The position numbers were made by a program, and so were the translations under genes. The notes beneath the pieces are model-generated. The model was not told the DNA's origin and did not search any database. It saw only the letters and a program-made list of their open reading frames with translations. 64,000 bases of DNA. Origin: Pseudophaeobacter profundi. GTDB taxonomy: Bacteria > Pseudomonadota > Alphaproteobacteria > Rhodobacterales > Rhodobacteraceae. This document shows, piece by piece, positions 43,800-52,627 of the stretch. The stretch lies in NCBI RefSeq assembly GCF_029697505.1, contig NZ_JARJEF010000015.1, positions 16,801-80,800 on the forward strand. The letters run 5' to 3'. Numbering within the stretch: the stretch's first letter is position 1; every line of letters starts with the position of its first letter.

Positions 43800-45259
43800 T
43801 GCGGGTATCGAAATTTCCGCTGGTTTTCGGCTTTCCGCTAATCTTGGGTGCCTGTGCTACAGCAGTGCCGGGCATCTACACGGAACCAAAAGCTGGCTTC
43901 GCCAATATTTCCAGCCAGGTCACACCAGCCATCGGCAAACGGACAGCCTTCGCCGAAACCCAGGCCGAAAACGAGGCATTGAAGAAGCAGGTGCACGCAA
44001 TGGTGCACCGCAAGACCATTTCGGCGGACACCGCCGTTCAGGTTGCGCTTCTGAACAACAAGGGGTTGCAGGCGTCTTATGCGAATGTCGGCCTATCCGC
44101 CGCTGAGGCCTGGCAGCAATCGACCCCGGAAAACCCGATCGTTTCGATTGGTGTATTGGGCATCGGTGCGCCCGAACTGGGTGCCTACAGAGCGATCGAA
44201 GGACTGATACGGTCGAACGTACTCGATGCCACCACCCGTAAACAACGTGTGGCCATTGCTGACGCAAGCTTCCGGCAGGCACAGCTCAACGCGGTGAACG
44301 ACACACTCGCGCTGGCCAATCAGACGCGGAAGGCATGGGTCGATGCCGTAGCCGCCTTCGAGGCCGTGAGCTATCTGCGCCGTGCGAAAGCGACCTCTGA
44401 CGCCGGATCGGAATTGGCGATGAGGCTGGGTGAGACCGGCGCGCTCAACACAGCCGGGCAGGCCCGTGAACAGGCATTCAATGCCGAACTCGCCGGACAA
44501 CTTGCCCAGGCACGCTTGAATGCTACCCGGTCCAAAGAGCAGCTGACCAGGCTCATGGGGCTGTGGGGCACCGAAGTCGACTATTATGTGCCCGATGCCC
44601 TTCCTGCGCTGCCGCGTTCCGTCGGCCGTGTGACTGACATCGAAGCGAAAGCATTGCGAAATCGGGTTGATCTGCGCGTTGCCAAACTTGGCCTGGAAGC
44701 ACAGGCCAAGGCGTTTGGTCTGACTGATCAGACTCGCATTATCAGCGATCTCGAATTCATTGCCGGGTTCGAAGCGGAGCGGGAAATTGAGGGCGGAGAA
44801 ACGGAGACCGTGACCACCCCTCAGGTGGAGGTGGAGTTCGCAATCCCTATCTACGACACCGGGAAGGCACGGATGCGCAAGGCGGAATTGTCGTACCTGC
44901 AAGCAGCCAACGTGCTGGCAGAAAGAGCCGTCAACGTCCGGTCCGAAGCGCGTGGTGCTGAAGCCTCTTATCATGCGTCATATAAGATCGCCCGCCACTA
45001 CCGCGACGTTCTGGTGCCGCTACGCACGACCGTCGAAGAAGAGGGTCTGCTGTCCTATAACGGCATGATCACCAACACTTTCGAGCTGCTGACAGACGTG
45101 CGCGAGAAACTTGGCGCATCACTGGAAGCGGCAAACGCAAAACGCGAATTCTACATGGCTCAGGCTGACCTGACCGCTGCGATCTATGGCGGCGGAGATG
45201 GCGGCGGTGCTGGTGGAGAAGGCGCAACACTTGCCGCCGGTGGCGGCGCAGGACACTGA
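43799..45259 (+). CDS. TolC-family outer-membrane efflux protein
   Basis: A 486-aa TolC/CusC-type protein with a lipoprotein signal (FPLILGACATAV). The two halves show typical coiled-coil helices, such as TLALANQTRKAWVDAVAAFE and NTFELLTDVREKLGASLEAA. It would provide the outer-membrane exit of a tripartite exporter, but no intact adaptor or RND pump is in the window. The remnant at 49347 may be the start of a lost adaptor. The C-terminus is Gly-rich. Confidence 0.88.
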   Translation: MRVSKFPLVFGFPLILGACATAVPGIYTEPKAGFANISSQVTPAIGKRTAFAETQAENEALKKQVHAMVHRKTISADTAVQVALLNNKGLQASYANVGLSAAEAWQQSTPENPIVSIGVLGIGAPELGAYRAIEGLIRSNVLDATTRKQRVAIADASFRQAQLNAVNDTLALANQTRKAWVDAVAAFEAVSYLRRAKATSDAGSELAMRLGETGALNTAGQAREQAFNAELAGQLAQARLNATRSKEQLTRLMGLWGTEVDYYVPDALPALPRSVGRVTDIEAKALRNRVDLRVAKLGLEAQAKAFGLTDQTRIISDLEFIAGFEAEREIEGGETETVTTPQVEVEFAIPIYDTGKARMRKAELSYLQAANVLAERAVNVRSEARGAEASYHASYKIARHYRDVLVPLRTTVEEEGLLSYNGMITNTFELLTDVREKLGASLEAANAKREFYMAQADLTAAIYGGGDGGGAGGEGATLAAGGGAGH

Positions 45260-45270
45260 AAGGAACTGAC

Positions 45271-46629
45271 ATGCTAAATAGACGTCAATTACTCGGAGCC
45301 GGCGCGGCAGGTGCAACGCTGGTCTCTTCGAAAGCCTGGGGTCAAACCCTGAACATGGGCCTGCCCGAAGCTGCCCAAATGGATAGCGCAGCAACGGCGA
45401 TCACGGCGCGTCCCAATTCCGGGCCGGACTACACACCTGTGGTCACATTGAACGGGTGGACCCTGCCGCACCGGATGAACAACGGGGTGAAAGAATTTCA
45501 CCTCGTGGCCGAACCGGTAGAACGCGAGCTTGCCGACGGCATGATCGCGCATTTGTGGGGCTACAACGGCCAATCCACCGGCCCGACGATCGAAGCTGTC
45601 GAAGGTGACCGGGTGCGCATCTACGTCACCAATAAGCTGCCGGAAGGCACAACGGTGCACTGGCACGGGCTCATTCTTCCCTCAGGCATGGATGGGGTCT
45701 CCGGGTTGAGCCATCCAAGCATCCCGCCGGGCAAAACCTTCGTCTACGAATTCGACTTGGTGAAGTCCGGAACGTTCATGTACCACCCCCACGGCGATGA
45801 AATGACCCAGATGGCGATGGGGATGATGGGCATGTTCGTGGTCCACCCCAAGGATCCCACATTCATGCCGGTGGATCGTGATTTCCTGATCATGCTGAAT
45901 GCTTTCGACATCGATCCGGGGACCTATGTGCCCCGCATCATGACGATGACGGATTTCAACCTTTGGACCTGGAACAGCCGGATCTTCCCCGACATCGATC
46001 CGCTGGTCGTGAACAAGGGCGACCGGGTGCGAGTACGGGTTGGGAACCTTACGATGACGAACCACCCGATCCATATGCACGGCTATGACTTCAAGGTCAC
46101 CTGCACGGATGGCGGCTGGGTGCCGCCTGAAGCACAGTGGCCGGAGGTCAGCATCGACATTCCCGTAGGTGCGATGCGCGCCTACGAATTCGTCGCCGAT
46201 CATCTGGGAGATTGGGCGATCCATTGCCACAAATCGCACCATACGATGAACGCCATGGGCCATGACGTGCCGACGTTCATCGGGGTGAACAAGAAGCCGC
46301 TGACCCAGAAGATCCGTCAATTCCAGCCGGAATACATGCCGATGGGCATGTCCGGCATGGGGGACATGGCAAAAATGGAAATGCCGCTACCCGACAATAC
46401 CATCCCGATGATGACGGGTTGGGGCCCGTATGGACCCATCGAGATGGGCGGCATGTTTTCGGTCGTGAAGGTGCGGGACGGCATCGACGCGGACGATTAC
46501 TCCGATCCCGGCTGGTACGAGAACCCTCCGGGCGAGATGGCCTACGAATGGACCGGCGAATTACCCGAATTTGCCTCCAACAACAGCCCCAAGACCATTC
46601 TCACACCGAAACCAACCTCGAAGGGCTGA
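45271..46629 (+). CDS. Multicopper oxidase, copy 3, Met-rich C-terminus
   Basis: A 452-aa exported oxidase with signal NRRQLLGAGAAGATLVSS. Copper motifs are VHWHGLILPSGMD (about 130), YHPHGDEMTQMAMG (about 170), HPIHMHGYDF (about 267) and HCHKSHHTMNAMG. The C-terminus contains YMPMGMSGMGDMAKMEM, a Met cluster typical of copper-resistance oxidases. It belongs to the CopA/PcoA-like group and differs from copies 1 and 2. It starts 11 bases after the TolC gene. Confidence 0.91.
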   Translation: MLNRRQLLGAGAAGATLVSSKAWGQTLNMGLPEAAQMDSAATAITARPNSGPDYTPVVTLNGWTLPHRMNNGVKEFHLVAEPVERELADGMIAHLWGYNGQSTGPTIEAVEGDRVRIYVTNKLPEGTTVHWHGLILPSGMDGVSGLSHPSIPPGKTFVYEFDLVKSGTFMYHPHGDEMTQMAMGMMGMFVVHPKDPTFMPVDRDFLIMLNAFDIDPGTYVPRIMTMTDFNLWTWNSRIFPDIDPLVVNKGDRVRVRVGNLTMTNHPIHMHGYDFKVTCTDGGWVPPEAQWPEVSIDIPVGAMRAYEFVADHLGDWAIHCHKSHHTMNAMGHDVPTFIGVNKKPLTQKIRQFQPEYMPMGMSGMGDMAKMEMPLPDNTIPMMTGWGPYGPIEMGGMFSVVKVRDGIDADDYSDPGWYENPPGEMAYEWTGELPEFASNNSPKTILTPKPTSKG

Positions 46630-46675
46630 GCGGCCCTTCGTCATCTCCAACCGAACCAACCTACAGGACAATAAA

Positions 46676-47392
46676 ATGAGAAATCTTCTTTTGACGACAA
46701 GCTTCGCGATCGCGCTATCAGCACCGGCCTTTGCTGCAGGTACACACGACGGCGGACATGGGGAGACCAAGCCAGCCGCAATGATGGTCGGCATGCCGGG
46801 TGACGCCGCCAAGGTTGACCGCACAATCGACGTCACTTTGCTCGAAAACGATGAGGGCCAGATGCTGATCGAGAGTGAGCCGATGAATATCAAGGAGGGC
46901 GAAACCATCCGCTTCAAAATCACCAACAAGGGTGAGCTGGAGCATGAATTCGTCCTCGACACGGTAGAGCGGAATGCCGAGCACAAGATCGAAATGGCCA
47001 AGATGGATATGGAACACGACGATCCGAACCGTATCCGTCTCGATGCGGGCGCGTCGGGTGAGGTTGTCTGGACTTTCGCAAATTCTGGTACGTTCGAAGC
47101 GGCGTGCCTGATCCCTGGCCACTACGAATCCGGCATGCACCGTGAGGTCGCAGTCGGTGACCAGATGGCCCAAGCTGACGTGGAATACACGAGCGGGACC
47201 ATCAAGAAAATCGACGCCAAGGCCGGCAAGGTCACAATCATCCACGGCCCTCTGGTCAACCTCGATATGCCCGCGATGACCATGGTGTTTCGCGCCGACG
47301 AAGCAATGATGGCCAAGATGGCGGAAGGTCAGGGCATCGAATTCGTCGCTGACCGGGTCAAGGGTAAACTGACCGTCACTCAGATGAAGTAA
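46676..47392 (+). CDS. Cupredoxin-CusF fusion periplasmic copper protein
   Basis: A 238-aa periplasmic protein. The signal ends near SAPAFAAGTHDGGHG. Residues about 45-165 are a cupredoxin with GELEHEFVLDTV and CLIPGHYESGM (Cys, His, Met ligands of a type 1 site). Residues about 168-238 are a CusF domain, SGTIKKIDAKAGKVTIIHG and LDMPAMTMVFRAD, with the W/M-type Cu(I) motif here as M-x-M. Fusion of both in one chain is unusual. It lies directly after the oxidase. Confidence 0.88.
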   Translation: MRNLLLTTSFAIALSAPAFAAGTHDGGHGETKPAAMMVGMPGDAAKVDRTIDVTLLENDEGQMLIESEPMNIKEGETIRFKITNKGELEHEFVLDTVERNAEHKIEMAKMDMEHDDPNRIRLDAGASGEVVWTFANSGTFEAACLIPGHYESGMHREVAVGDQMAQADVEYTSGTIKKIDAKAGKVTIIHGPLVNLDMPAMTMVFRADEAMMAKMAEGQGIEFVADRVKGKLTVTQMK

Positions 47393-47501
47393 CTACAAAC
47401 AATGGGGTCGGTGGTAAACACTCCGGCCTCATCGCCTTGATCGCTTGGCCCAAGAAAACAAGAAGATCCCATAAAATCAAGCGCTACGGAGGTAGCCGAG
47501 C

Positions 47502-48035
47502 ATGAAGAATTTCCTGAGAACCTGCACCATCGCCCTTGCGCTCGTCCTTCCGGCTTTTTCAGTGGGCGCTTCCAGTGGGAAGGGCCAGCAGCCTCACGCC
47601 CGAGCCTTTGAAATGCCTGGCCATGATCCGATCGGGAAACCCGGTCATGGCTCCTCGATCGACAGGACGATTAAAATATCCATACGGGAGACGGAAAGCG
47701 GCTACATGCTTTTCGAGCCAGACGCGATCCAGATTGAAAGGGGGTCGGTCATCCGGTTTTCGATCGGCAATGCCGGCAGACTGGATCACGAGTTCTTTCT
47801 TGGCTCCTTTGACGAGGTTGCAGAACACCAGCAGTGGATGCGCGAACATCCCGATATGCAACATGACAACGCCAATTCAGTTTCTATCCCTAGTGGACAA
47901 AATGCCGAGTTGATCTGGGAGTTCTCCGATATGACCAACCTGGAGTTCGTATGCTTGATCCCCGGCCACCGGGAAGCGGGCATGTGGGGCGTCATCATCG
48001 TGCACGATCACCTTGCGCCGAAATCCAAGGGCTAG
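47502..48035 (+). CDS. Cupredoxin (CopI-like) periplasmic protein
   Basis: A 177-aa protein with signal FLRTCTIALALVLPAFSVGA. His/Met-rich linker FEMPGHDPIGKPGHGS. The cupredoxin has GRLDHEFFLGSFD and FVCLIPGHREAGMWG (Cys/His/Met type 1 site). It is similar to the cupredoxin part of the preceding gene and to CopI, the copper-tolerance cupredoxin of Rubrivivax. GGAGGT precedes the ATG. It probably buffers periplasmic copper. Confidence 0.87.
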   Translation: MKNFLRTCTIALALVLPAFSVGASSGKGQQPHARAFEMPGHDPIGKPGHGSSIDRTIKISIRETESGYMLFEPDAIQIERGSVIRFSIGNAGRLDHEFFLGSFDEVAEHQQWMREHPDMQHDNANSVSIPSGQNAELIWEFSDMTNLEFVCLIPGHREAGMWGVIIVHDHLAPKSKG

Positions 48036-48043
48036 ACTTTTCC

Positions 48044-49537
48044 ATGTCACTCTTGGATAGATATCACGTGTTTGTACATAACGTATCTGCCGCGTTCGGA
48101 TACGACTACAACGATGCCACGCCAGACTGGGTTCACCCGTTCATTCATCTCATACTGGTCTTGGCGCCTGCGCTGCTGATCAGTGTTGGCTTATATCTTG
48201 CAATTCGCGGCGTTCTGAAGCTTTGGAAGGACCGCAGCACGCCTGCGTTCCACGCAGAGCCCATACGAGGGCTCGAAGGAAGTCTTTTCAGCACCGTCTT
48301 GCGCTATTCGAGAAGGCAGCAGGCGTTGATGATCGTGGTTAGCCTCATCGCGATGCCTATTCTCTATCTGACCCTGGAACTGCCAAAACAGATCGTGAAC
48401 AACGCTCTGGATTCCGACCGTTTCACGATCGTCGTTCTGGGACGAGACCTCGATCAGGTCGTTTTCCTCATACTTCTTTGCGGTCTCTATCTTCTGGCGA
48501 TCATCCTGAATGGGTTAAACAAATATGGCCTAAACGTCTTCAAAGGGTATGTCGCGGAGCGTTTTCTGCGGCGCTTCCGCCTGCTGGTCTATCGGCAATG
48601 GCGCAGCGATCCAGACTCCGGAAACCAAAGCGAGATCGTCCCTATTCTCGCACAGGAAGTCGAGCCCATCGGTGGCTTCGCGGCGGACGTCCTTACGCTG
48701 CCAATCCTGCAAGGCGGTACGCTTTTGACGATCCTGTTTTTCATGTTCGTTCAGGACCCTGTCTTGGGTGCCGCAGCACTGACCGTACTGCCAATTCAGC
48801 TTGTGCTGCTGCCCAAGCTGCAACGCCGGGTCAACGCGCTTTCGCGCACCAGGATCAAGGAAGTCCGACAGCTTGGCAGGCAGCTCAGCGATCAATTGCG
48901 CCAACGGCAGGTCAATTCGGCCGGGCTGCTGCCAGTGAGTGCAAGTTTTAGAGAGCTTGAGCACGTGCGCAGGAAGATTTTCCGTCTGAAGTTCTTCATC
49001 AAGGCCCTCAATAATTTTCTGACCGCGCTAACACCGTTCTTGTTCTATTCTCTAGGCGGATACTTCGTCATCGAAGGTCGCATTACACTCGGCGCGCTGG
49101 TGGCCGTCCTGGCAGCACACAAGGACTTCTCGGCACCGCTGAAAGAGCTCTTCAGTTACTATCAGACGCTGGAAGACACGCGGATCCGGTACCAGGAAAT
49201 CACCACCTTTTTCACTGGATCGATTCAGCGATCGGAGAAAGCTCAGGCAGACAACCCCACGCTGGAAGAGGTCAGCCAATTCGAGGAAGCCACACTGAGA
49301 TACCCGGCTTTGTCTTTGAAGAGACCGGGGGGTGATCGCAACATCATGAAGGACTCTGTTAGAATGAGATGGGCAGCGATATTTTTTGCTCTGGTCGCCG
49401 TTGCTGCGACGGGATGGTATTTCAAGCAGCAGACCGACTCCCAAACGGGTACCCGGATTGAGGAGGGCATCCAGCACGCCGGTCTCATCGAGCCCGAGGC
49501 GGGCGACGATCCGGCCGTACCCATCGATAACTGCTGA
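48044..49537 (+). CDS. ABC-transporter membrane domain, truncated and fused at 3' end
   Basis: The first part (to about residue 420) is an ABC exporter transmembrane domain with six helices, ending LEDTRIRYQEITTFF. No nucleotide-binding domain follows: Walker A, signature and Walker B motifs are absent. The reading continues through RPGGDRNIMKDS into a hydrophobic start-like segment, RMRWAAIFFALVAVAATGWY (about 442-461), then 35 codons antisense to lnt. This looks like a deletion scar joining two or more genes. Whether any product works is doubtful. Confidence 0.6.
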   Translation: MSLLDRYHVFVHNVSAAFGYDYNDATPDWVHPFIHLILVLAPALLISVGLYLAIRGVLKLWKDRSTPAFHAEPIRGLEGSLFSTVLRYSRRQQALMIVVSLIAMPILYLTLELPKQIVNNALDSDRFTIVVLGRDLDQVVFLILLCGLYLLAIILNGLNKYGLNVFKGYVAERFLRRFRLLVYRQWRSDPDSGNQSEIVPILAQEVEPIGGFAADVLTLPILQGGTLLTILFFMFVQDPVLGAAALTVLPIQLVLLPKLQRRVNALSRTRIKEVRQLGRQLSDQLRQRQVNSAGLLPVSASFRELEHVRRKIFRLKFFIKALNNFLTALTPFLFYSLGGYFVIEGRITLGALVAVLAAHKDFSAPLKELFSYYQTLEDTRIRYQEITTFFTGSIQRSEKAQADNPTLEEVSQFEEATLRYPALSLKRPGGDRNIMKDSVRMRWAAIFFALVAVAATGWYFKQQTDSQTGTRIEEGIQHAGLIEPEAGDDPAVPIDNC

Positions 49538-50875
49538 AATGCCCGTGTTGGCCGCGCGAACCAAAGGCAGCCCCTCTTCGACCGCGCGCATCCTGGCAGA
49601 GGCCAGATGTTGCCGGGGACCGAGAGACGCACCGAACCAAGCGTCATTGGTGGCGTTGAATATCCAGTCCGGACGCGAAGCGGCGTCTACGACACGTCCC
49701 GGAAAAATGGCCTCGTAGCAGATCGAAAGGCCGACCGGAGATAAACCGGGTAGCTCAACGGTCTGGGGGCCGGTACCGGGCGTGAAGTCCCCAAGCCCTG
49801 CGGTCAATCGCTGGATCGGAAGAAAACTCCGCAGGGGAACGTATTCCCCGAACGGCACGAGGTGATGCTTGGCGTATCGCGTGACGATCTGTCCGGTCTG
49901 ATCGACCGCGAGGATCGAATTTCTGTAGCGTGTGCCAGTGCCGTCCGACTCGCGCGTCTGTGCACCGGTCAGAAGAACGCGGCCCTCAGGCAGACGTTCG
50001 GCAATTCGACCCAACATTTCAGGATTCTCATCAAGATAACCGGGAAATGCACTTTCAGGCCAGAGAAGGACGTCGAAGCTGCCAGACTGCGCAGACAGGT
50101 CCAGATAGCGGGATATGTTCCGTTCGCGGAAGGCGGGGTCCCATTTCTCCGTCTGAGGAATGTTTACCTGAACGATCCTGACGGTTGTGTCTGTTGGCGG
50201 TGTGGTGGCCATAAGGCGAACCGTGCCGATGGATCCGGCACTCGCCACGACCGACATGAAAACAAATGCGGCGAACGTATTGTGCCGACGGTTCCGCATG
50301 AGGAGCGTTACGGGCAGGACCGACAGCAGAACTGTGAGGAGGCCAAGTCCGTAGCTGCCAACCCATGCCGCCGTCTGGCGCGGAACATCGTAGTCGGCCC
50401 ATGCATAGGCGATCAGGTTCCAGGGAAAGCCTGTCAGCACGGTGCCGCGCAGCCATTCCGAAACCGACCAGCAGACCGCGAAGATCAATGCGCCGGAGAC
50501 ACCTTTCGTCCTGCTCCATGCGAACGCTGCCATTGCCGCCGCCGGGAACAGCGCAAGGCCGGCGGCCAGTCCAGCCACCGCAGGAACGGCCATCCAGGCG
50601 AACCGCTCCGCGTCGACGAAAAAGCTCTCCGCGATCCAGGACAATCCGAACAGGAAGTAGCCAACGCCGAACGCCCATCCGGCAAGTCCGGCCCGCATGC
50701 GGCTCTCTCCGAACGTGAGGAGATACAGCGCGCCAAACGCGACGGGCAAAAGCACCGGCATCGAGAATGGTGGCAGAGCGAGAACCGCCAAAGCGCCGAG
50801 GCCGAATGCACAGAATGTGAGGATGATACCTGACATTCCGGAAATGCGGAGAACAGTGATGCCGATTGAAATCAC
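49052..50875 (-). CDS. lnt: Apolipoprotein N-acyltransferase Lnt, 3' end altered
   Basis: The nitrilase-fold enzyme that adds the third acyl chain to lipoproteins. The catalytic residues are present: Glu in LLWPESAFPGYL, Lys in AKHHLVPFGEYVPL, Cys in LSICYEAIFPG. N-terminal membrane segments are normal. After about residue 475 (LNPGTRLGVGLLLE) the usual last membrane helix is missing and the reading runs 130 codons antisense through the ABC gene, giving 607 aa instead of about 510. GTG at 50875 is given; ATG at 50836 is also possible. Last gene of the ten-gene operon. Confidence 0.8.
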   Translation of the reverse strand: MISIGITVLRISGMSGIILTFCAFGLGALAVLALPPFSMPVLLPVAFGALYLLTFGESRMRAGLAGWAFGVGYFLFGLSWIAESFFVDAERFAWMAVPAVAGLAAGLALFPAAAMAAFAWSRTKGVSGALIFAVCWSVSEWLRGTVLTGFPWNLIAYAWADYDVPRQTAAWVGSYGLGLLTVLLSVLPVTLLMRNRRHNTFAAFVFMSVVASAGSIGTVRLMATTPPTDTTVRIVQVNIPQTEKWDPAFRERNISRYLDLSAQSGSFDVLLWPESAFPGYLDENPEMLGRIAERLPEGRVLLTGAQTRESDGTGTRYRNSILAVDQTGQIVTRYAKHHLVPFGEYVPLRSFLPIQRLTAGLGDFTPGTGPQTVELPGLSPVGLSICYEAIFPGRVVDAASRPDWIFNATNDAWFGASLGPRQHLASARMRAVEEGLPLVRAANTGISAVIDGYGRIVARLGLDETGVLDALLNPGTRLGVGLLLEIPSRRSNGDQSKKYRCPSHSNRVLHDVAITPRSLQRQSRVSQCGFLELADLFQRGVVCLSFLRSLNRSSEKGGDFLVPDPRVFQRLIVTEELFQRCREVLVCCQDGHQRAECNATFDDEVSA

Positions 50876-50881
50876 CGAGAT

Positions 50882-51358
50882 CTATCTTGAGGTTGCGGAC
50901 GCAGCGACCTTTTCGCGCCCCGAGAAGATCAGCAAAATCCCGACGCCGCAGACCACGAAGACATCCGCGAGGTTGAACGCTGGCCAATGCGCCGTTCCGA
51001 GATAGAAATCCAGGAAGTCGGTCACACCGCCAAAGCGAAAACGATCCACGACATTCCCAAGAGCGCCGCCGATCACCATGCCGTAGGCAACCGCCTCGGC
51101 TGCCCGCGTTGCCCGGATTAGCGATACGGCAAGAAACAGGACGATGGTGGTGGCGACCAATGCAAGGAGCCACCACGGCACATTCTGAAAGAACCCGAAG
51201 GTCACGCCGTAGTTGCGGTGGAAGATCAGGTTGAAGCCGGGGAACACAGCGACGCCGGGGGCGAGCGTTTCCGCATTCGCGAGCACGAACGCCTTCGATG
51301 CCTGATCGGCGGCGAGCGCCGCGACAGCTGTGCAAATGCCAAGGGAGCGAATTGCCAT
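50882..51358 (-). CDS. lspA: Lipoprotein signal peptidase LspA
   Basis: A 158-aa aspartic peptidase with four membrane segments. Catalytic motifs are GGALGNVVDRFRFGGVTDFL and HWPAFNLADVFVVCGV, each with the active Asp. It cleaves prolipoproteins after Lgt action. It follows the ZIP gene by three bases and is followed by lnt. A second lsp copy beside a metal operon is unusual; with Lgt at 35232 and Lnt it forms a full pathway. Confidence 0.94.
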   Translation of the reverse strand: MAIRSLGICTAVAALAADQASKAFVLANAETLAPGVAVFPGFNLIFHRNYGVTFGFFQNVPWWLLALVATTIVLFLAVSLIRATRAAEAVAYGMVIGGALGNVVDRFRFGGVTDFLDFYLGTAHWPAFNLADVFVVCGVGILLIFSGREKVAASATSR

Positions 51359-51361
51359 GAA

Positions 51362-52153
51362 TCACCCCAACCAGACATCTAGGAACAGCATGACGACGAG
51401 GCCGATCGCGAGCCCGGTCGTCGCCTGCTTCTGGTGGCCGCTGCGATGGGTTTCCGGGATGATCTCGTGGCTGATGACATAGAGCATCGCGCCCGCCGCA
51501 AAAGCCAGACCCCAGGGCAAGAGAGGCTGCGCCACGACGATCACCGCGGCACCAAGAAAGCCCGTGACGGGTTCGACCAAACCAGTCAGTGCTGCGATGC
51601 CGAACGCACGGCCCGCCGAGTATCGCTCGCCCAGTAGGGCGACTGCAACAGCCAGCCCTTCAGGCGCGTTCTGCAATCCGATCCCGAGAGCGACGGGAAA
51701 TCCGCCTGTAAAACCGTCGGCACCGAACGCGACGCCGACGGCCAGACCCTCTGGCGCATTGTGGATAGTGATGGCAATGATGAAGAGCCACACACGTCGT
51801 AGCGAGACGGCCTCCGGGCCCTCACGACCGCTGCTGAAATGCTCGTGCGGTATCATTTCGTTCATCAGGGCGACCGCACCCATGCCCATCAGGATCGCGA
51901 TGCAGACGATCAGTGCAGGTATCGCACCGTCTCCGTATCGCCCCTCTGCCGCGTCGAGGGCGGGGATGATGAGCGAGAAGAACGATGCGGCAAGCATGAC
52001 CCCGGCAGCAAAACCGAGCGAGATATCGCGCCATTTGCGCGAGGGGGTCTTGCCCAAAAGGACGGGCGTCGCTCCGACGGCGGTCATCAGACCGGCGGCG
52101 AGACTGCCCAGAAAGCCGAGTGCGACAGGCGAAAGTGTTGCGACCTGCTCCAC
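51362..52153 (-). CDS. ZIP family metal transporter
   Basis: A 263-aa protein with eight membrane segments. The ZIP signature is IAITIHNAPEGLAVGVAFGA in TM4 and IGLQNAPEGLAVAVALLG in TM5. The GufA-like group is suggested by length and the short intracellular loop HEHFSSGREG. ZIP proteins bring zinc or iron into the cytosol, so presence beside exporters may restore zinc during copper or cadmium stress. GTG start, one base after the DUF411 gene. Confidence 0.9.
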   Translation of the reverse strand: MEQVATLSPVALGFLGSLAAGLMTAVGATPVLLGKTPSRKWRDISLGFAAGVMLAASFFSLIIPALDAAEGRYGDGAIPALIVCIAILMGMGAVALMNEMIPHEHFSSGREGPEAVSLRRVWLFIIAITIHNAPEGLAVGVAFGADGFTGGFPVALGIGLQNAPEGLAVAVALLGERYSAGRAFGIAALTGLVEPVTGFLGAAVIVVAQPLLPWGLAFAAGAMLYVISHEIIPETHRSGHQKQATTGLAIGLVVMLFLDVWLG

Positions 52154-52154
52154 T

Positions 52155-52607
52155 TCAGCTCGCCGGATAGGACGAGAAGACTTCGGTAGTGCCGTCCGGT
52201 TTCACCAGAAAGACGTCGTAGGCTTCGGCATCGTCGCCGAAATCCATGCCGGGCGAGCCGATGGGCATGCCGGGCACGGCAAGACCGATGGCGTCGGGAC
52301 GTTCCTCAAGCAGCCGGGCGATGTCGGCTGGCGGAACGTGGCCTTCGATGGTGTAGCCTTCGACAGTCGCCGTGTGGCACGAGAACATGTCGACAGGGAT
52401 ACCCCTATCCATCTTCAGACGGATCAGCGCGCCGCCCAAATTCTCACCTTCAGGAGCGAACCCGGCCTCGGACAGCTTTTCCATCCAGGAAAGGCAACAA
52501 CCGCAGCCGCGCGTCTTTCCGACGTGGATAGCGGTCTGCGCGGTCACGGCCGTCGCGGTTACGATCATAAGGGTTGTGGCGGCCAAGGTTTGAAACCTGT
52601 TTTTCAT
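52155..52607 (-). CDS. DUF411 metal-binding protein, second copy
   Basis: A 150-aa exported protein. Signal KNRFQTLAATTLMIVTATAV; domain IHVGKTRGCGCCLSWMEKL with CGCC, then FSCHTATVEGYTIEGHVPPA and PGMPIGSPGMDF. Paralogue of 4673-5125 and like CopG. The ATG at 52607 follows AAAGGA; a longer in-frame reading was not used. Confidence 0.87.
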   Translation of the reverse strand: MKNRFQTLAATTLMIVTATAVTAQTAIHVGKTRGCGCCLSWMEKLSEAGFAPEGENLGGALIRLKMDRGIPVDMFSCHTATVEGYTIEGHVPPADIARLLEERPDAIGLAVPGMPIGSPGMDFGDDAEAYDVFLVKPDGTTEVFSSYPAS

Positions 52608-52627
52608 CGGAATTCCTTTCAAATCAG

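Noticed and set aside
48478-48951. Plus-strand reading in a second frame inside the ABC gene
   Set aside because: Shadow of the ABC membrane domain; Arg/Ala/Ser-rich without features.
49862-50833. Plus-strand reading opposite lnt
   Set aside because: Antisense to intact Lnt catalytic sequence; composition is a shadow of GC-rich codons.
50055-51365. Minus-strand reading in another frame across lspA and lnt
   Set aside because: It is the shifted-frame shadow of lspA and lnt, both of which show all catalytic motifs in the chosen frames.
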